Below, piece by piece: positions 16,300 through 24,636 of a DNA stretch of 64,000 bases; position 1 is the first letter of the stretch, and each line of letters starts with the position of its first letter. The position numbers and the translations under genes were made by a program. This DNA is from Parabacteroides sp. TM07-1AC (GTDB lineage: Bacteria > Bacteroidota > Bacteroidia > Bacteroidales > Tannerellaceae). Where the stretch lies: the NCBI RefSeq assembly GCF_003480915.1, contig NZ_QUKD01000005.1, positions 186,001-250,000 on the forward strand, read 5' to 3'. The notes under the pieces were generated by a model. That model ran no database searches. It saw only the letters and a program-made list of their open reading frames with translations, and was not told the DNA's origin.

Positions 16300-18555
16300 T
16301 CATTCTTTTTGGAACTTACGGCTTACTTTGATCAGATTCGCGGTAAAGGATACGATATTCTGCGCCTCCTGTACCATGTTCAGGTAAACCATACTCACCT
16401 TGGTGCTACCGCTTTGTCCCTGGATACGTTTCAGCTCGCCTTTCTTCAAAGCTGTAAGCTGGTTTGTCAAATCCACCGATTCGGCGATCACATCGTCCAA
16501 ACGATGATAGTCGTTCTTCTCGACCATAGTCGCACAGCGTTTCAGATAAGTAACGATACTTTCCGTCATCTTACTGAAATCTTCTTTTTGGATATCGTTG
16601 AGCGGACTGAAGTTATTATCCACATGCTCCTTGCTCGGCTCCGTCATACGGCGGACACTGAATATGATCTCACTGGCGAAATCATTTCCCTGGTAATAAT
16701 ATAACCCCTTTTCAACGGCTATATCATGATCCAAATGAGTGACACCAAGAGTTCCGACTCGTTTTACCTGCTTCAGGTGGATTTTCTTTTCTTCCACGGC
16801 ACTCAGGACCTTACGCAGTTCACGGAGATTCTCATTCATAAATCCGTGGACCGATCTATCCAGCATATCCGCAGTGAAGAGCAGGACAGATTCCAATTCT
16901 TCGCGGCTATGTTCGCGGAACAAAGAAAGTGCTTCGCGTCCGTCGGTTGTTTCACGCAGTTTCGCAACCGTCGTATTGACTTCTTCTTTCAAAGCCTCTT
17001 TCTTCAGTTTCTTCTTATAGGCAATCTGATTACGGATCAGCATATAAACCGCTACACCGACCATGGCAACCATGGCGGCAATACCGCCGAAATAAATCAG
17101 CAAAGCAACCAGGAAACAAATGGTAAATGCTGCACCCGCCGTGATGAACCATCCTCCGATCACGGACAACACACCGGTAATACGGTAAACGGCACTCTCA
17201 CGTCCCCAGGCACGGTCGGCCAGCGAACTACCCATCGCCACCATGAACGCAACATAAGTAGTAGACAGAGGCAATTTCAAAGAAGTACCCAGTGCAATCA
17301 GCAAACCGGACAACACAACATTGACCGAAGCTCTGACCAGGTCAAAGCTGGCTTTATTTTCCAGGATGATCTCGTCATTATTGAAACGGCTGTCTATCCA
17401 GTCTTTTACGCGGGGAGGAACCACACTCAGCAGCGTACTGGCTGTGTTGTTGCATGTCCGGACCAGCACACGGGCAACAGGTGAAGTTCCGAAATTTTCA
17501 TTTCCTTCCGTCTGACGGGACAAATCCAGCGAAGTCTTGATTACGCTCTGTGCCTTTTTGGATGTAGCCAATGCAATCACCATCACCAGCCCCGATCCTA
17601 CCAGGAAATACCAGGGTGTCTGTGCCGGTTCGAGCAAGGAAGACATCAGGAACGTATCCGTCGTAGTCGTTCCCCCCTGTGCCATCAAATCTATATAAGA
17701 AGAATAGCCAGCCAAAGGAACACCGATAAAGTTCACCAGATCATTGCCCGCAAAAGCCAGCGCCAGGGCAAACGTACCCATCAACACCACTACTTTGAAC
17801 ACATTCACTTTCAGCCAGTGAAGAATCTGCATCAGGATCGTGAAACCGATAAAGGCACACCAGACAATCGTCTCCGTATTACCATATACAGCTTCTTTCA
17901 ATCCACTTGTCATGAAAGAACTTTCTTTCAATCCTTTTATCAGCATAAAATATAAAATGGAAGTAGCAGCCAGACCGCCGAACAGAGCGATAAAGTATTT
18001 GGTATGTTTCTTATAATTAAAGGTAAAGATCAGACGAGAGATGTACTGCACTACGGAACCGAAGAAAAAGGCGATCGCAACGGACAGGAATATCGCCAGA
18101 ATAACGGTAAATGCCTTATCCGTATTCAGCAGGTCTCCCAATTGCAAAGCCCCGTCAGAATGGGCTATTTTAATCAGAGCAAGTGCAACAGTACCTCCTA
18201 AGAGTTCAAATACAAGAGAAACAGTTGTAGAAGTCGGCATACCTAACGAGTTAAATACATCCAACAGAACAACATCCGTAAGCATAACGGCAAACAGAAT
18301 GCACATTATTTCCGAAAAATAGAAGTGCTGGGGCTGATAGATCCCATGCCGGGCAATATCCATCATTCCGTTTGACAATGAAGCGCCGACAAAAATACCG
18401 ATTGCGGCGATGACCATAATTACTTTAAATGATGCGGCCCTCGAACCGATTGCAGAATTAAGGAAGTTTACTGCGTCATTACTGACTCCGACCGACAGGT
18501 CGAACACCGCCAGCACAAAGAGGAAAATTACGAGGAACAGATAAAATGTTTCCAT
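16300..18555 (-). CDS. PiT-family inorganic phosphate transporter with PhoU-like tail
   Basis: The 751-residue protein is a PHO4/PiT permease: the N-terminal signature VGVSNDAVNFLNSAIGSRAAS and its internal-repeat partner GNDLVNFIGVPLAGYSS mark the two halves. About 12 membrane segments span residues 5-510. The last 220 residues are helical and charged, resembling PhoU/DUF47 proteins that partner PiT permeases, here fused in one chain as often seen in Bacteroidota. It should import phosphate with Na+ or H+. A triple PhoB-like box lies in the divergent promoter region shared with the sigma factor gene, suggesting induction at low phosphate. Confidence 0.9.
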   Translation of the reverse strand: METFYLFLVIFLFVLAVFDLSVGVSNDAVNFLNSAIGSRAASFKVIMVIAAIGIFVGASLSNGMMDIARHGIYQPQHFYFSEIMCILFAVMLTDVVLLDVFNSLGMPTSTTVSLVFELLGGTVALALIKIAHSDGALQLGDLLNTDKAFTVILAIFLSVAIAFFFGSVVQYISRLIFTFNYKKHTKYFIALFGGLAATSILYFMLIKGLKESSFMTSGLKEAVYGNTETIVWCAFIGFTILMQILHWLKVNVFKVVVLMGTFALALAFAGNDLVNFIGVPLAGYSSYIDLMAQGGTTTTDTFLMSSLLEPAQTPWYFLVGSGLVMVIALATSKKAQSVIKTSLDLSRQTEGNENFGTSPVARVLVRTCNNTASTLLSVVPPRVKDWIDSRFNNDEIILENKASFDLVRASVNVVLSGLLIALGTSLKLPLSTTYVAFMVAMGSSLADRAWGRESAVYRITGVLSVIGGWFITAGAAFTICFLVALLIYFGGIAAMVAMVGVAVYMLIRNQIAYKKKLKKEALKEEVNTTVAKLRETTDGREALSLFREHSREELESVLLFTADMLDRSVHGFMNENLRELRKVLSAVEEKKIHLKQVKRVGTLGVTHLDHDIAVEKGLYYYQGNDFASEIIFSVRRMTEPSKEHVDNNFSPLNDIQKEDFSKMTESIVTYLKRCATMVEKNDYHRLDDVIAESVDLTNQLTALKKGELKRIQGQSGSTKVSMVYLNMVQEAQNIVSFTANLIKVSRKFQKE

Positions 18556-18579
18556 AAATGAGTGTTACATATTCGACGG

Positions 18580-18636
18580 CAAAGTTCTGAAACAAATATT
18601 TCACATGTGTTACACAGATGTTACAAACATGTTACA
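18580..18636. promoter_or_regulatory. PhoB-box-like array between PiT and the ECF sigma gene
   Basis: TGTTACA occurs exactly at 18608-18614, 18619-18625 and 18630-18636, each 11 bp apart, with a 5/7 match TATTTCA at 18597-18603. This is the 7-4-7 spacing of Pho boxes. On the minus strand GAACTTTG (18587 to 18580) is a near -7 box placed 10 bp beyond the last repeat, ready to drive PiT. The array is 112 bp from the sigma start and could act on both genes. Confidence 0.65.
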
Positions 18637-18690
18637 ATCGTTAAAACACCCTCGTATTATTAAAAACCGTAAGAAAATAAAGTTATCACA

Positions 18691-18727
18691 CTAAGGGTTT
18701 TTCCTTTCAAATACGACTATATTAATA
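18691..18727 (+). promoter_or_regulatory. Candidate ECF-sigma promoter ahead of the sigma gene
   Basis: CTAAGGGTTTTTC (18691-18703), CGACTAT (18714-18720) and TTAATA (18722-18727) recur with identical spacing upstream of the anti-sigma gene at 19871-19907. A shared -35/-10-like pair before both genes suggests recognition by the locally encoded sigma and thus autoregulation. Confidence 0.55.
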
Positions 18728-18747
18728 AAGTTGTTAACTTTCAACTA

Positions 18748-19305
18748 TTGAACGACTATAAAGAAGACATAGCAAAATGGATATGTGAAATGGCTTTGCA
18801 CGATTCACAAATGGCCTTTAAATCGTTATACTTCACTTATTTTCGAAGGATGATGCGATTTACAACTCTTTATGTCTCCTCTGCGGTAGAAGCCGAAGAA
18901 ATAGTATCAGATACTTTTCTCGCTGTATGGAACAACAGGAAATCTTTATTGAAAATAGCCAACTTTGATGCTTACATTTATTCTATAGCCAGACACAAAG
19001 CTATTAGTTATTACCGTACTATACATATGGAACAGATAGAACTAAATGAAATCTCAATCGATCTTTTCACATATACAGAAACAACTCCAGAGGATGACCT
19101 TATCTCTAAAGAGAGAATCAACCAACTAAATAAAGCCATCGATGCCCTTCCTGCTAAATGCAAAGCAGCTTTCAAACTGGTTCGTGAAGATAAACTTAAA
19201 TATAAAGAAGTAGCAACTATATTAGACATATCCGTAAAAACACTAGAAGCCCATCTCTCTACTGCCATCAAAAAACTACGCGAATCACTCAAACAGGATA
19301 AATAA
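18748..19305 (+). CDS. ECF-type RNA polymerase sigma factor
   Basis: The 185-residue protein has region 2 (AEEIVSDTFLAVWNNRKSL, then FDAYIYSIARHKAISYYR) and region 4 (LPAKCKAAFKLVREDKLKYKEVATILDISVKTLEAHL), as in sigma factors that control SusCD-type loci. The start used is TTG at 18748, because the family pattern begins before the first ATG at 18790 and the upstream residues IAKWICEMALHDS fit it. It should be held by the FecR-type anti-sigma and released when SusC binds ligand. It is divergent from PiT and followed by a 614-bp gap before the anti-sigma gene. Confidence 0.9.
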   Translation: MNDYKEDIAKWICEMALHDSQMAFKSLYFTYFRRMMRFTTLYVSSAVEAEEIVSDTFLAVWNNRKSLLKIANFDAYIYSIARHKAISYYRTIHMEQIELNEISIDLFTYTETTPEDDLISKERINQLNKAIDALPAKCKAAFKLVREDKLKYKEVATILDISVKTLEAHLSTAIKKLRESLKQDK

Positions 19306-19497
19306 GTTACTAACTTCTCAAAAATAGTCTCAGACCGAAACTTATTATTCCAATTGGCACTCTTTTTAAAACGAGCAGCAATACAGAGTCTATTTTGTAT
19401 CGGTCATAGAACTACATATCGTAATCTAGAATGAAATTTGACTGAACACAGAATTAATTTGCTTGATTTACGAAACAAATCATCCTAACAAATCATA

Positions 19498-19597
19498 TAC
19501 ATTTGTTACATAAAACTTATTGGGAAATAAGGGGGTCGGTTAAGTAAGAGAGGGGAAGAGCTGGAATTAAACCCAGACTTTCCCTTTCATTTTTTAT
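19498..19597 (+). ncRNA. Possible small RNA between sigma and anti-sigma genes
   Basis: TACATTTG at 19498-19505 matches the -7 consensus. About 45 bp further, 19552-19584 forms an imperfect hairpin (GGGGAAG...CTGG with CCAG...CTTTCCC) followed by a T-rich run to 19595, an intrinsic-terminator pattern. Together they bound a transcript of about 85 nt. It may instead be the terminator of the sigma transcript. The rest of 19306-19678 shows no gene. Confidence 0.3.
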
Positions 19598-19678
19598 ATT
19601 TATCAGAACTAGAATATTTTCCTTTCTCCAATAGGGGTATTCACGGAATTCATGTCTTATTAATAAAAATACATACTT

Positions 19679-19769
19679 GGTCTATAACCAATATCTTTAC
19701 AATATCACTTCAATTTTTTCCATTTTTTCGTACCTTTATAGTTTTATACTGTAAAGGTACGATTTTCAT
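19679..19769 (+). repeat. 91-bp direct repeat, copy 1
   Basis: This stretch matches 28378-28468 with 85 of 91 identical positions and no gaps. It contains CAATATC twice, 11 bp apart (19689, 19700), a third degenerate unit at 19711, and the inverted repeat ending GTAAAGGTAC (19751-19760). In copy 2 it is the promoter and leader of the porin gene; here the position of the porin start codon reads ATA and no porin coding sequence follows. Confidence 0.85.
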
Positions 19770-19870
19770 AATACATAATCCGGATCAACGATGAACAAGT
19801 ATCCATTATCAGGAAAATGCAGAATCAGATACAATTTTTTACTATTCGCATAATATTTTTCCATCTGTAA

Positions 19871-19907
19871 CTAAGGGTTTTTCTCCAAGGTTGCGACTAT
19901 TTTAATA
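19871..19907 (+). promoter_or_regulatory. Candidate ECF-sigma promoter ahead of the anti-sigma gene
   Basis: It has the same three blocks and spacing as 18691-18727, ending 13 bp before the start of the FecR-like gene. It implies that the anti-sigma and downstream SusCD genes are driven by the local sigma factor. Confidence 0.55.
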
Positions 19908-19919
19908 GAAGCAACAAAG

Positions 19920-20906
19920 ATGGATAACAAAATAGATCATATTATAACAAAGGTTCTGACAGAAAATGCTTCAGCTGAAGATATTCTAGTCATCAGTAAT
20001 TGGATAAATGAAAAAGAGGAGAATCGTCAAACATTCTATCTGCTGAAAAGTTATTGGAATGCAGATATTTCATCTAATCTATATGTAAATCCTTCTATTT
20101 CATTAGAGAAGTTGCAAGATAAAATAAATATACATCCAATTCCCAGGAAACAGTATTTACTATCAATCCTTCTCCCAATTGTAGCTTCTATTATTTTGAT
20201 TATTGGCATTTCGTCTTTTTTTATTATAACCCATACAAATGAGAAAAATACGAAATATTATACTTATCTTACCAATAACAATAAATCAGAGTTCACCCTC
20301 AATGATGGTACAAAAGTCACATTAAATAAAAATAGTACACTCACTTATACAGACGCTTATGGTAAAGTTAACCGATCGGTTAAACTGGAAGGAGAAGCCC
20401 TTTTTGAAGTTACCAAAAACTCTGATAACCCATTTAAAGTTTCCTTTGAGGTAGGTAATCAACACAAAGGTACTATTAAAGTTTTAGGTACGGTGTTCAA
20501 TGCTAAAATTGATACTGAATCAGAAAAAATCATTGCCACATTAATAGAAGGGGGGATATCTTTCGAAGGATCCGGACAAAAAGTTAAATTATATCCCAAC
20601 CAACAACTGGCATTCGACTATTCAACCAGTAACATCGATGTATATGAAGTAGATATAGAAAAAGAAATTTCCTGGAAAGATGGCTTGATAAAATATAAAA
20701 TGATCTCGTTCAGCAAATTAATAAAAGAACTTGAGAAGAAATACAATGTACAAATTATTATCGAAAACAAGCAATTAATGAAACCATCCATTACCATATC
20801 CGGTAGTTTTAGCGAAGAACAAACGCTAGATAAAATATTAGAAATAATTTCACGAAGCCTCCCTATAAAATGGAAAAAAAAGAATAATACATATTACATC
20901 AGATAA
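19920..20906 (+). CDS. FecR-family anti-sigma factor
   Basis: The 328-residue protein has a short cytoplasmic N-terminal part that would bind the sigma factor, one membrane segment (residues about 80-103), and a periplasmic FecR domain (EFTLNDGTKVTLNKNSTLTY to about residue 230). The C-terminal DUF4974-type part reads FSKLIKELEKKYNVQIIIENK. This C-terminal piece resembles the STN domain of SusC and probably contacts it, passing the outer-membrane signal inward. It is followed by susC-like and susD-like genes in the same direction. Base composition is A/T-richer than that of the surrounding housekeeping genes. Confidence 0.92.
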   Translation: MDNKIDHIITKVLTENASAEDILVISNWINEKEENRQTFYLLKSYWNADISSNLYVNPSISLEKLQDKINIHPIPRKQYLLSILLPIVASIILIIGISSFFIITHTNEKNTKYYTYLTNNNKSEFTLNDGTKVTLNKNSTLTYTDAYGKVNRSVKLEGEALFEVTKNSDNPFKVSFEVGNQHKGTIKVLGTVFNAKIDTESEKIIATLIEGGISFEGSGQKVKLYPNQQLAFDYSTSNIDVYEVDIEKEISWKDGLIKYKMISFSKLIKELEKKYNVQIIIENKQLMKPSITISGSFSEEQTLDKILEIISRSLPIKWKKKNNTYYIR

Positions 20907-20961
20907 ATCTTTATTAACGAAAACAGAAAGCCTATGGAGTATTAATAATGTTAACCTACAA

Positions 20962-21045
20962 AAACCGGCTATACTGATATAACCGGTTTATCGCAAAAAT
21001 TTAATCCGCTTCAGTCGCTCCGCGACCAAACATTGTGACTGAAGC
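20962..21045 (+). promoter_or_regulatory. Hairpin-rich leader of the SusC-like gene
   Basis: Hairpin one pairs 20962-20973 with 20978-20989 (AAACCGG...CCGGTTT, one mismatch, loop CTGA). Downstream, GCTTCAGTC (21008-21016) can pair with GACTGAAGC (21037-21045), but GTCGC (21014-21018) can instead pair with GCGAC (21022-21026). These two folds exclude each other, which is an attenuator-like arrangement 30 bp before the ATG. Confidence 0.4.
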
Positions 21046-21074
21046 TATTATAAATCTTTTATCTACGCAAAATT

Positions 21075-24000
21075 ATGGAAAATGTTTCTTACTACAGATC
21101 TTTTTTATCTAAAGATCTAAAAAAAATCATTCAGATTATGAAGATCACAGTCGTTCTACTATTTGTGACCCTGTTTCAGGCTGTTGCAATGGATTCTTAT
21201 TCGCAGAATACGAAGGTTTCAGTTAATGCTGGACAAATCAAACTTTCCGAAGTTTTTTCTACAATTGAGAAACAAAGTGAATTCCTTTTCTTTTATGTTG
21301 ACTCTGATATTAATGGCATTTATGTCAATGTCAATGCTCAGAATAAACAAATCAGTGATGTGTTAAATCAGGCACTAAAAGAGACAGATCTGACTTACAC
21401 CATCAATGACCGCCACATAAACATAATGAAAAAACCACAAACTTCCCCAAAAACAAAACGAGTACGTGGGACAATTACAGATCAGAGTGGACAACCCGTA
21501 ATTGGAGCCAATGTTCTTGAAAAAGGAACCGGTAATGGTACAATTACAGATATAGATGGAAAATACAGCCTGGATGTCGCGGAGTCAGCCATAATCGTCA
21601 TTTCATTTATCGGCTATAACTCACAGGAAATACCAGTCGCAAATAAAAACAATATTGATATTAAACTATTAGAAGATACTCAAGCTCTGGATGAAGTTGT
21701 AGTAGTCGGATATGGAGTACAGAAAAAGGTAAACTTGACAGGGGCTGTAGCACAAGTCACTGCCAAAGAATTAGAAAACCGTCCGGTATCAAACGCAACT
21801 CAGATCCTGCAAGGAACAATGCCAAACGTTAATATCACCTTCTCCACTGGTGAACCAGGAGCCGGAGGTTCTATTAATGTGCGTGGACAAGCTTCCATAA
21901 ACGGAGGGGAACCACTGGTTCTCATCGACGGAGTTCCGGGAGATATAAACCGCGTAAACCCCAGAGATATTGAATCTGTATCCGTTTTAAAAGATGCTGC
22001 AGCATCTGCCATCTATGGAGCACGAGGTGCATTCGGGGTAATTTTGGTAACCACTAAAAATGCAAAGGCTGGGAAAATGAGTATCACATACGGGACCTTC
22101 TTCGCATCTTCGAAACCTACTGTACGAACTGATTTCATGACCACCGGATACGATGCCGTCATGTTGAACGACGAAGCATTCCGCAGAGCAACAGGAAACA
22201 CCTACACCCGATATACAGATGAGGATATGGAAGAACTGAAAGCACGCCGCTACGACAAAACTGAAAATCCGGAACGCCCTTGGGTTGTTGTTAAAAACGT
22301 GAACGGAAAAGACATTTATAACTATTACGGAAACTACGACTGGTGGAAGACCGTATTTAACGACCACCAGCCATCACAATCACATAGTATTAATTTATCG
22401 GGAGGAACCGAAAAAGTAAATTTCCTTCTATCCGGTAATTTTTATACTAAAGATGGCATCATGAAAATTAATACGGATAAATTTACATCTTTCAATTTCC
22501 GCAGTAAAATCAATGCCCAGTTATTCCCATTCCTGAAGGTCTCCAACAACACTTCTTATTATGATAAAAGTTACAAATACTATGGAAGAGAAGGAGGAGG
22601 AAATCCAAACTTCGTATATGTAACCGTACATGCATTACCATGTTATGCCCCTATCAATCCAGACGGAACTGCAACTTACAATACTCTAAAAAATAACTAC
22701 TCAATCGGAGATGGACTTTATGCCATGTTACTTGATGGAGGTTCGCGTGGTCAAAAAGGGATACATGAATTCACGACAACAACCAGTATGGCATTAGATA
22801 TAACCAAGAATATAAAATTAAATGCAGATTATACTTATTCATTTTACATTGCAGATGACTGGTACCGTTCGACAGTAGCACATTATTCTATTGAACCAGG
22901 CATTATACAAGAAGTCCCCAACTACAATACAGACCAGTTTAAAAAGACAATGTGGTTCGATCCGATGCATGTAGCAAACATTTATGCTAATTATAATCAA
23001 ACATTTAGCAAACATACCGTCGGATTAACGGCCGGTATAAATTATGAAAATAAAAAACATTCACGGATGATGGCTTCCCGTAAAAATCTTATATCAGAAT
23101 CTCTAAATGACTTGAATTTGGGCACAGGAGACATGTTGGTTGAGGGCGGAGCTTATGATTATGCTTTATTTGGAGCATTTTTCCGTGCAAACTACGATTT
23201 CAACGACAGATATCTCATTGAAGTGAACGGCCGATACGATGGAACATCACGTTTCAAAAAAGGAATGCGTTATGGTTTCTTTCCTTCCGTATCGGGAGGA
23301 TGGAGATTAAGCGAAGAAGCCTTTTTCGATAAAGCAAAAGAAGTAGTAAACAATCTGAAGATCCGTGCATCTTATGGTTCACTGGGGAATCAGGCAGTCA
23401 ACAGTAAAAGTCCTAATTATTATCCATATATCTCTACGATGGGAATGGAACTTTCTAATTGGTTGATCGATGGACAAAAAACTCAGAATGTAAGTTCTCC
23501 CAACCCGATCATAGATAACCTGACATGGGAAAAAGCAACAACAATCAATGCTGGTATTGACCTGGGATTCCTAGATAACAGATTAAATATATCTGCTGAT
23601 GCATATGTACGTAATACTACAGATATGCTTGTGCCAGGAAAAACATTACCTGCCGTATTCGGAGCCGCTTCTCCACAGCAAAATGCAGGAGACTTAAGAA
23701 CCAAAGGTTATGAAATCGTAATAAACTGGAAAGATGAATTTTCTTTGAAAGGAAAGCCTTTTAATTATGGAGTATCTTTCGTTTTCGGAGATGCCGTATC
23801 CGAAATAACCAGATATGACAATCCTAATAAATTACTTGCAAACCATTATGTAGGTGAACGTTTCGGAGAAATATGGGGTTACAGACTAGATGGATTCTTT
23901 CAAACAGACGAAGAGGCTGCCAACTGGAAAATAGACCAAAAGCTGGTGAATACTCAAATCCAAAAAGCACCCGGTGAATGGGGAAAACTACGTGCTGGAG

Positions 24001-24611
24001 ACCTGAAATTCAGAGATCTGAATAATGACGGAATAATCAGTCCAGGGAAAAAGACCGCTGATGATCCCGGAGATATGGAAATCATAGGAAACTCCGAACC
24101 CCGTTACAATTACGGCATAAATTTGAATGCTAACTGGAATGGTCTTGACTTATCTGTATTCTTTCAGGGAATTGGTCGCAGAGACTGGTATCCTAGTAAT
24201 AATGCAGACAAGTTTTGGGGACCTTATTCACGTCCATATTTCTCTTTTACTCCAAAGAATTTCAATGACCTAGTCTGGACAGAAGATAACCCAAATGCCT
24301 ATTTTCCGGTATTACGAGGTTACACAGCCTTAAACAGCGGCGGTTGTTTAAGAGACCCCAATGATAAGTATATACAGAATATAGGTTATTTACGACTCAA
24401 AAATCTGGTAATAGGATATACTCTTCCGGAAAAATGGATGAAAAAGATTGCAGTTCAACACTGTCGTCTCTATCTTAGTGGAGAAAACCTAATAACATGG
24501 ACACCTTTTGTAACGGATTATATCGATCCGGAACAACCTGTAGCCGATTCCAACGGACGAAGTTATCCGTTATCAAAAACTTTCTCTATTGGATTGGATA
24601 TCACATTCTAA
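21075..24611 (+). CDS. SusC/RagA-family TonB-dependent outer-membrane transporter
   Basis: The 1178-residue protein has a signal segment (residues about 22-44) and an STN signalling domain (about 48-118). A carboxypeptidase-regulatory-like domain (about 129-212) follows, then the TonB-box-like LDEVVVVGYG, a plug (TGAVAQVTAKELENRPV to about 330) and a 22-strand barrel ending in an aromatic residue. The STN domain marks it as a transducer that signals to the FecR-type anti-sigma. Its partner SusD-like lipoprotein follows 25 bp later. No glycoside hydrolase lies in the locus; the only enzyme is a phosphoesterase. The cargo is therefore inferred to be a phosphate-bearing compound and not a plain glycan. 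Confidence 0.95.
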   Translation: MENVSYYRSFLSKDLKKIIQIMKITVVLLFVTLFQAVAMDSYSQNTKVSVNAGQIKLSEVFSTIEKQSEFLFFYVDSDINGIYVNVNAQNKQISDVLNQALKETDLTYTINDRHINIMKKPQTSPKTKRVRGTITDQSGQPVIGANVLEKGTGNGTITDIDGKYSLDVAESAIIVISFIGYNSQEIPVANKNNIDIKLLEDTQALDEVVVVGYGVQKKVNLTGAVAQVTAKELENRPVSNATQILQGTMPNVNITFSTGEPGAGGSINVRGQASINGGEPLVLIDGVPGDINRVNPRDIESVSVLKDAAASAIYGARGAFGVILVTTKNAKAGKMSITYGTFFASSKPTVRTDFMTTGYDAVMLNDEAFRRATGNTYTRYTDEDMEELKARRYDKTENPERPWVVVKNVNGKDIYNYYGNYDWWKTVFNDHQPSQSHSINLSGGTEKVNFLLSGNFYTKDGIMKINTDKFTSFNFRSKINAQLFPFLKVSNNTSYYDKSYKYYGREGGGNPNFVYVTVHALPCYAPINPDGTATYNTLKNNYSIGDGLYAMLLDGGSRGQKGIHEFTTTTSMALDITKNIKLNADYTYSFYIADDWYRSTVAHYSIEPGIIQEVPNYNTDQFKKTMWFDPMHVANIYANYNQTFSKHTVGLTAGINYENKKHSRMMASRKNLISESLNDLNLGTGDMLVEGGAYDYALFGAFFRANYDFNDRYLIEVNGRYDGTSRFKKGMRYGFFPSVSGGWRLSEEAFFDKAKEVVNNLKIRASYGSLGNQAVNSKSPNYYPYISTMGMELSNWLIDGQKTQNVSSPNPIIDNLTWEKATTINAGIDLGFLDNRLNISADAYVRNTTDMLVPGKTLPAVFGAASPQQNAGDLRTKGYEIVINWKDEFSLKGKPFNYGVSFVFGDAVSEITRYDNPNKLLANHYVGERFGEIWGYRLDGFFQTDEEAANWKIDQKLVNTQIQKAPGEWGKLRAGDLKFRDLNNDGIISPGKKTADDPGDMEIIGNSEPRYNYGINLNANWNGLDLSVFFQGIGRRDWYPSNNADKFWGPYSRPYFSFTPKNFNDLVWTEDNPNAYFPVLRGYTALNSGGCLRDPNDKYIQNIGYLRLKNLVIGYTLPEKWMKKIAVQHCRLYLSGENLITWTPFVTDYIDPEQPVADSNGRSYPLSKTFSIGLDITF

Positions 24612-24636
24612 TTAATCATTTAAAGGAATTATCGTT

